Positions 5,649-6,696 of a stretch of DNA of 6,696 nt are shown in pieces (the stretch's first letter is position 1; each line of letters opens with the position of its first letter). The notes below the pieces were generated by a model, which was given only the letters and a program-made list of their open reading frames with translations, was not told where the DNA came from and searched no databases. This DNA is from RGIG426 sp045643425 (GTDB lineage Bacteria > Bacillota > Clostridia > Oscillospirales > Acutalibacteraceae). The position numbers and the translations under genes are program-made. The stretch covers positions 1-6,696 of the forward strand of contig JAZUKW010000124.1 in NCBI GenBank assembly GCA_045643425.1, given 5' to 3'.

Positions 5649-5679
5649 CAAAAAGACAAAACAGAGGGAGCGTTACATT

Positions 5680-6600
5680 ATGAACAAGACTTTGGTCATC
5701 ATGGCCGCCGGTATGGGCAGTCGCTACGGCGGGCTGAAACAGATCGATCCGGTCGGACCGGACAACACCCTGATTATCGACTATTCGATTTACGACGCGG
5801 TGCAGGCCGGCTTCAACACCATCGCCTTCATCATCAAAGAAGTGGATGAGGCGGCGTTCAAAGAAGCTATCGGCGACCGTATCGCTAAAAATGTCAACGT
5901 GCGCTACGTCTATCAGCGCCTCGAGAACCTGCCGGACGGCTACACCGCCCCGGCCGAGCGCAGCAAGCCGTGGGGTACCGCTCACGCCATCATGTGCTGC
6001 GCCGGTGTCGTGAACGAGCCGTTCGCGGTCATCAACGCCGACGACTACTACGGTGCCGAAGCGTTCAAGAAAATGTCCGATTGGCTGGAGACTCCGGAAG
6101 CCAACGCCAAGGAGACCAACTACTGCATGACCGGTTACGTTCTGAAGAACACCCTGACCGAAAACGGCCACGTCGCCCGCGGCATCTGCGAGGTCGGCGC
6201 CGACGGTATGCTGAAAGAGGTCGTGGAGCACACCAAGATCATGCGCCGCGACGGCAAAACTCAGTTCACCGAGGACGGCGAGAATTGGGTGGACGTGGAC
6301 GAGAACAGCATCGTTTCGATGAACTGCTGGGCGTTCAAACCCTGCTTCCTGGATACTTTGAAAGAGCGCTTTGCCAAATTCCTGGCCGAGAACCTCGAGA
6401 AAAACCCGCTGAAATGCGAGTTCTTCCTGCCGTTCGTCGTGCAAGAGATGATCGACGAGGGCTCCTGCACCGTGAAAGTGCTGCACACCGATGACAAATG
6501 GTTCGGTGTGACCTATAAAGAAGACAAAGAAGCCGTCGTCAACGCGATTGCTTCCAAAATCGCTGCCGGTCAGTATCCGGAACATCTTTGGGGGGAATAA
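5680..6600 (+). CDS. Sugar-1-phosphate nucleotidyltransferase family protein
   Basis: ATG 5680 follows AGAGGGAG (5663-5670) with a 9-nt gap. The 306-residue cytoplasmic protein has the nucleotidyltransferase fold. The N-terminal signature MAAGMGSRYGGLKQ (8-21) is the G-x-G-(S/T)-R nucleotide-binding loop with its Lys, KPWGTAHA (96-103) resembles the base/sugar-binding segment, and INADDYYG (118-125) carries the metal-binding Asp. Such enzymes transfer a nucleoside monophosphate from an NTP to a sugar-1-phosphate, giving an NDP-sugar and pyrophosphate. The sugar and nucleotide cannot be read from the sequence. The next gene starts 3 nt after the stop and looks like a NahK/APH-type kinase, so the pair probably activates a free or salvaged sugar. 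It has its own near-consensus promoter and is divergent from the AraC regulator. Confidence 0.88.
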   Translation: MNKTLVIMAAGMGSRYGGLKQIDPVGPDNTLIIDYSIYDAVQAGFNTIAFIIKEVDEAAFKEAIGDRIAKNVNVRYVYQRLENLPDGYTAPAERSKPWGTAHAIMCCAGVVNEPFAVINADDYYGAEAFKKMSDWLETPEANAKETNYCMTGYVLKNTLTENGHVARGICEVGADGMLKEVVEHTKIMRRDGKTQFTEDGENWVDVDENSIVSMNCWAFKPCFLDTLKERFAKFLAENLEKNPLKCEFFLPFVVQEMIDEGSCTVKVLHTDDKWFGVTYKEDKEAVVNAIASKIAAGQYPEHLWGE

Positions 6601-6603
6601 GCC

Positions 6604-6696
6604 ATGGGTTTTTGGGATTGTGAAGTCAACGTCGAAGGCGCTGCCAAACAGTTTGCCCACGGCGATACGTTTGTTGCGGCCGCTCCTTACGGCGAG
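6604..6696 (+). CDS. Probable NahK/aminoglycoside-phosphotransferase-type kinase (3' partial)
   Basis: Only the first 31 residues are present, and the frame is open to the window end. ATG 6604 follows a G-rich ribosome site (GGGGGGA, 6590-6596) that overlaps the last codons of the nucleotidyltransferase gene, and only 3 nt separate the genes, so they are one operon and probably translationally coupled. The stretch QFAHGDTFVAAAPYGE resembles the N-terminus of choline/aminoglycoside-kinase-fold proteins such as N-acetylhexosamine 1-kinase, in which this segment leads into a GHINDT-type glycine-rich loop. The call rests on this short match and on the neighbour, so the substrate is open. Confidence 0.55.
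   Translation, partial: MGFWDCEVNVEGAAKQFAHGDTFVAAAPYGE

Noticed and set aside
5449..5679. A riboswitch or structured leader in the divergent region
   Set aside because: The leaders predicted from the promoters are only about 50 and 70 nt, AT-rich, with one 7-bp hairpin and no recognisable aptamer core or attenuator.
5581..6660. A 359-residue minus-strand frame opposite the nucleotidyltransferase gene
   Set aside because: It runs through the promoter region of the sense gene and is in codon register with it. The sense strand has clear nucleotidyltransferase motifs, so this is a shadow.

Overview
The window looks like chromosomal DNA of a fibre-associated gut or rumen clostridium, most likely in the Oscillospiraceae/Ruminococcaceae range. 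The reasons are three secreted proteins in a row that end in type I-like dockerins, strong AAGGAGG-type ribosome binding sites, AT-rich sigma-A promoters between moderately GC-rich genes, and well-formed intrinsic terminators. The assignment rests on protein style only. I see no mobile element, phage gene, CRISPR array, tRNA or rRNA. No gene-free stretch exceeds 300 bases; the longest is the 231-base divergent region at 5449-5679.

Left part (1-4500, plus strand): a block of three dockerin proteins. The first (2-904) is cut by the window edge and has a beta-sandwich, probably carbohydrate-binding, region followed by a Thr-rich linker and a dockerin. The second (991-3630) is an 879-residue secreted protein built only of binding-type modules in the order A-B-A'-C-C'-dockerin, joined by Ser/Thr/Pro/Glu linkers, with no recognisable catalytic domain. 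The third (3760-4500) is a small secreted protein with no globular domain other than its dockerin. It carries three PLD(G/S)-type acidic motifs, eight tandem T(D/E)PSQS(A/V) heptapeptides and a dockerin. All six dockerin repeats share Lys at loop position 11 and Arg-Lys at positions 17-18, which suggests one cohesin specificity. Together the three look like non-enzymatic parts of a cellulosome-like or cohesin-anchored surface assembly. The cohesin partner is not in the window.

Middle (4501-5448): a 16-bp bidirectional terminator separates the dockerin block from a convergent AraC-family regulator on the minus strand.

Right part (5449-6696): a compact divergent promoter region, with a near-consensus sigma-A promoter in each direction and two AAAATTACA direct repeats between them, drives the regulator leftwards and a sugar-nucleotidyltransferase gene rightwards. 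The latter is followed after 3 nt by the start of what looks like a NahK/aminoglycoside-phosphotransferase-type kinase. Kinase plus nucleotidyltransferase would convert a free sugar to a sugar-1-phosphate and then to an NDP-sugar. The AraC protein is the obvious candidate local regulator, but nothing in the sequence proves it.
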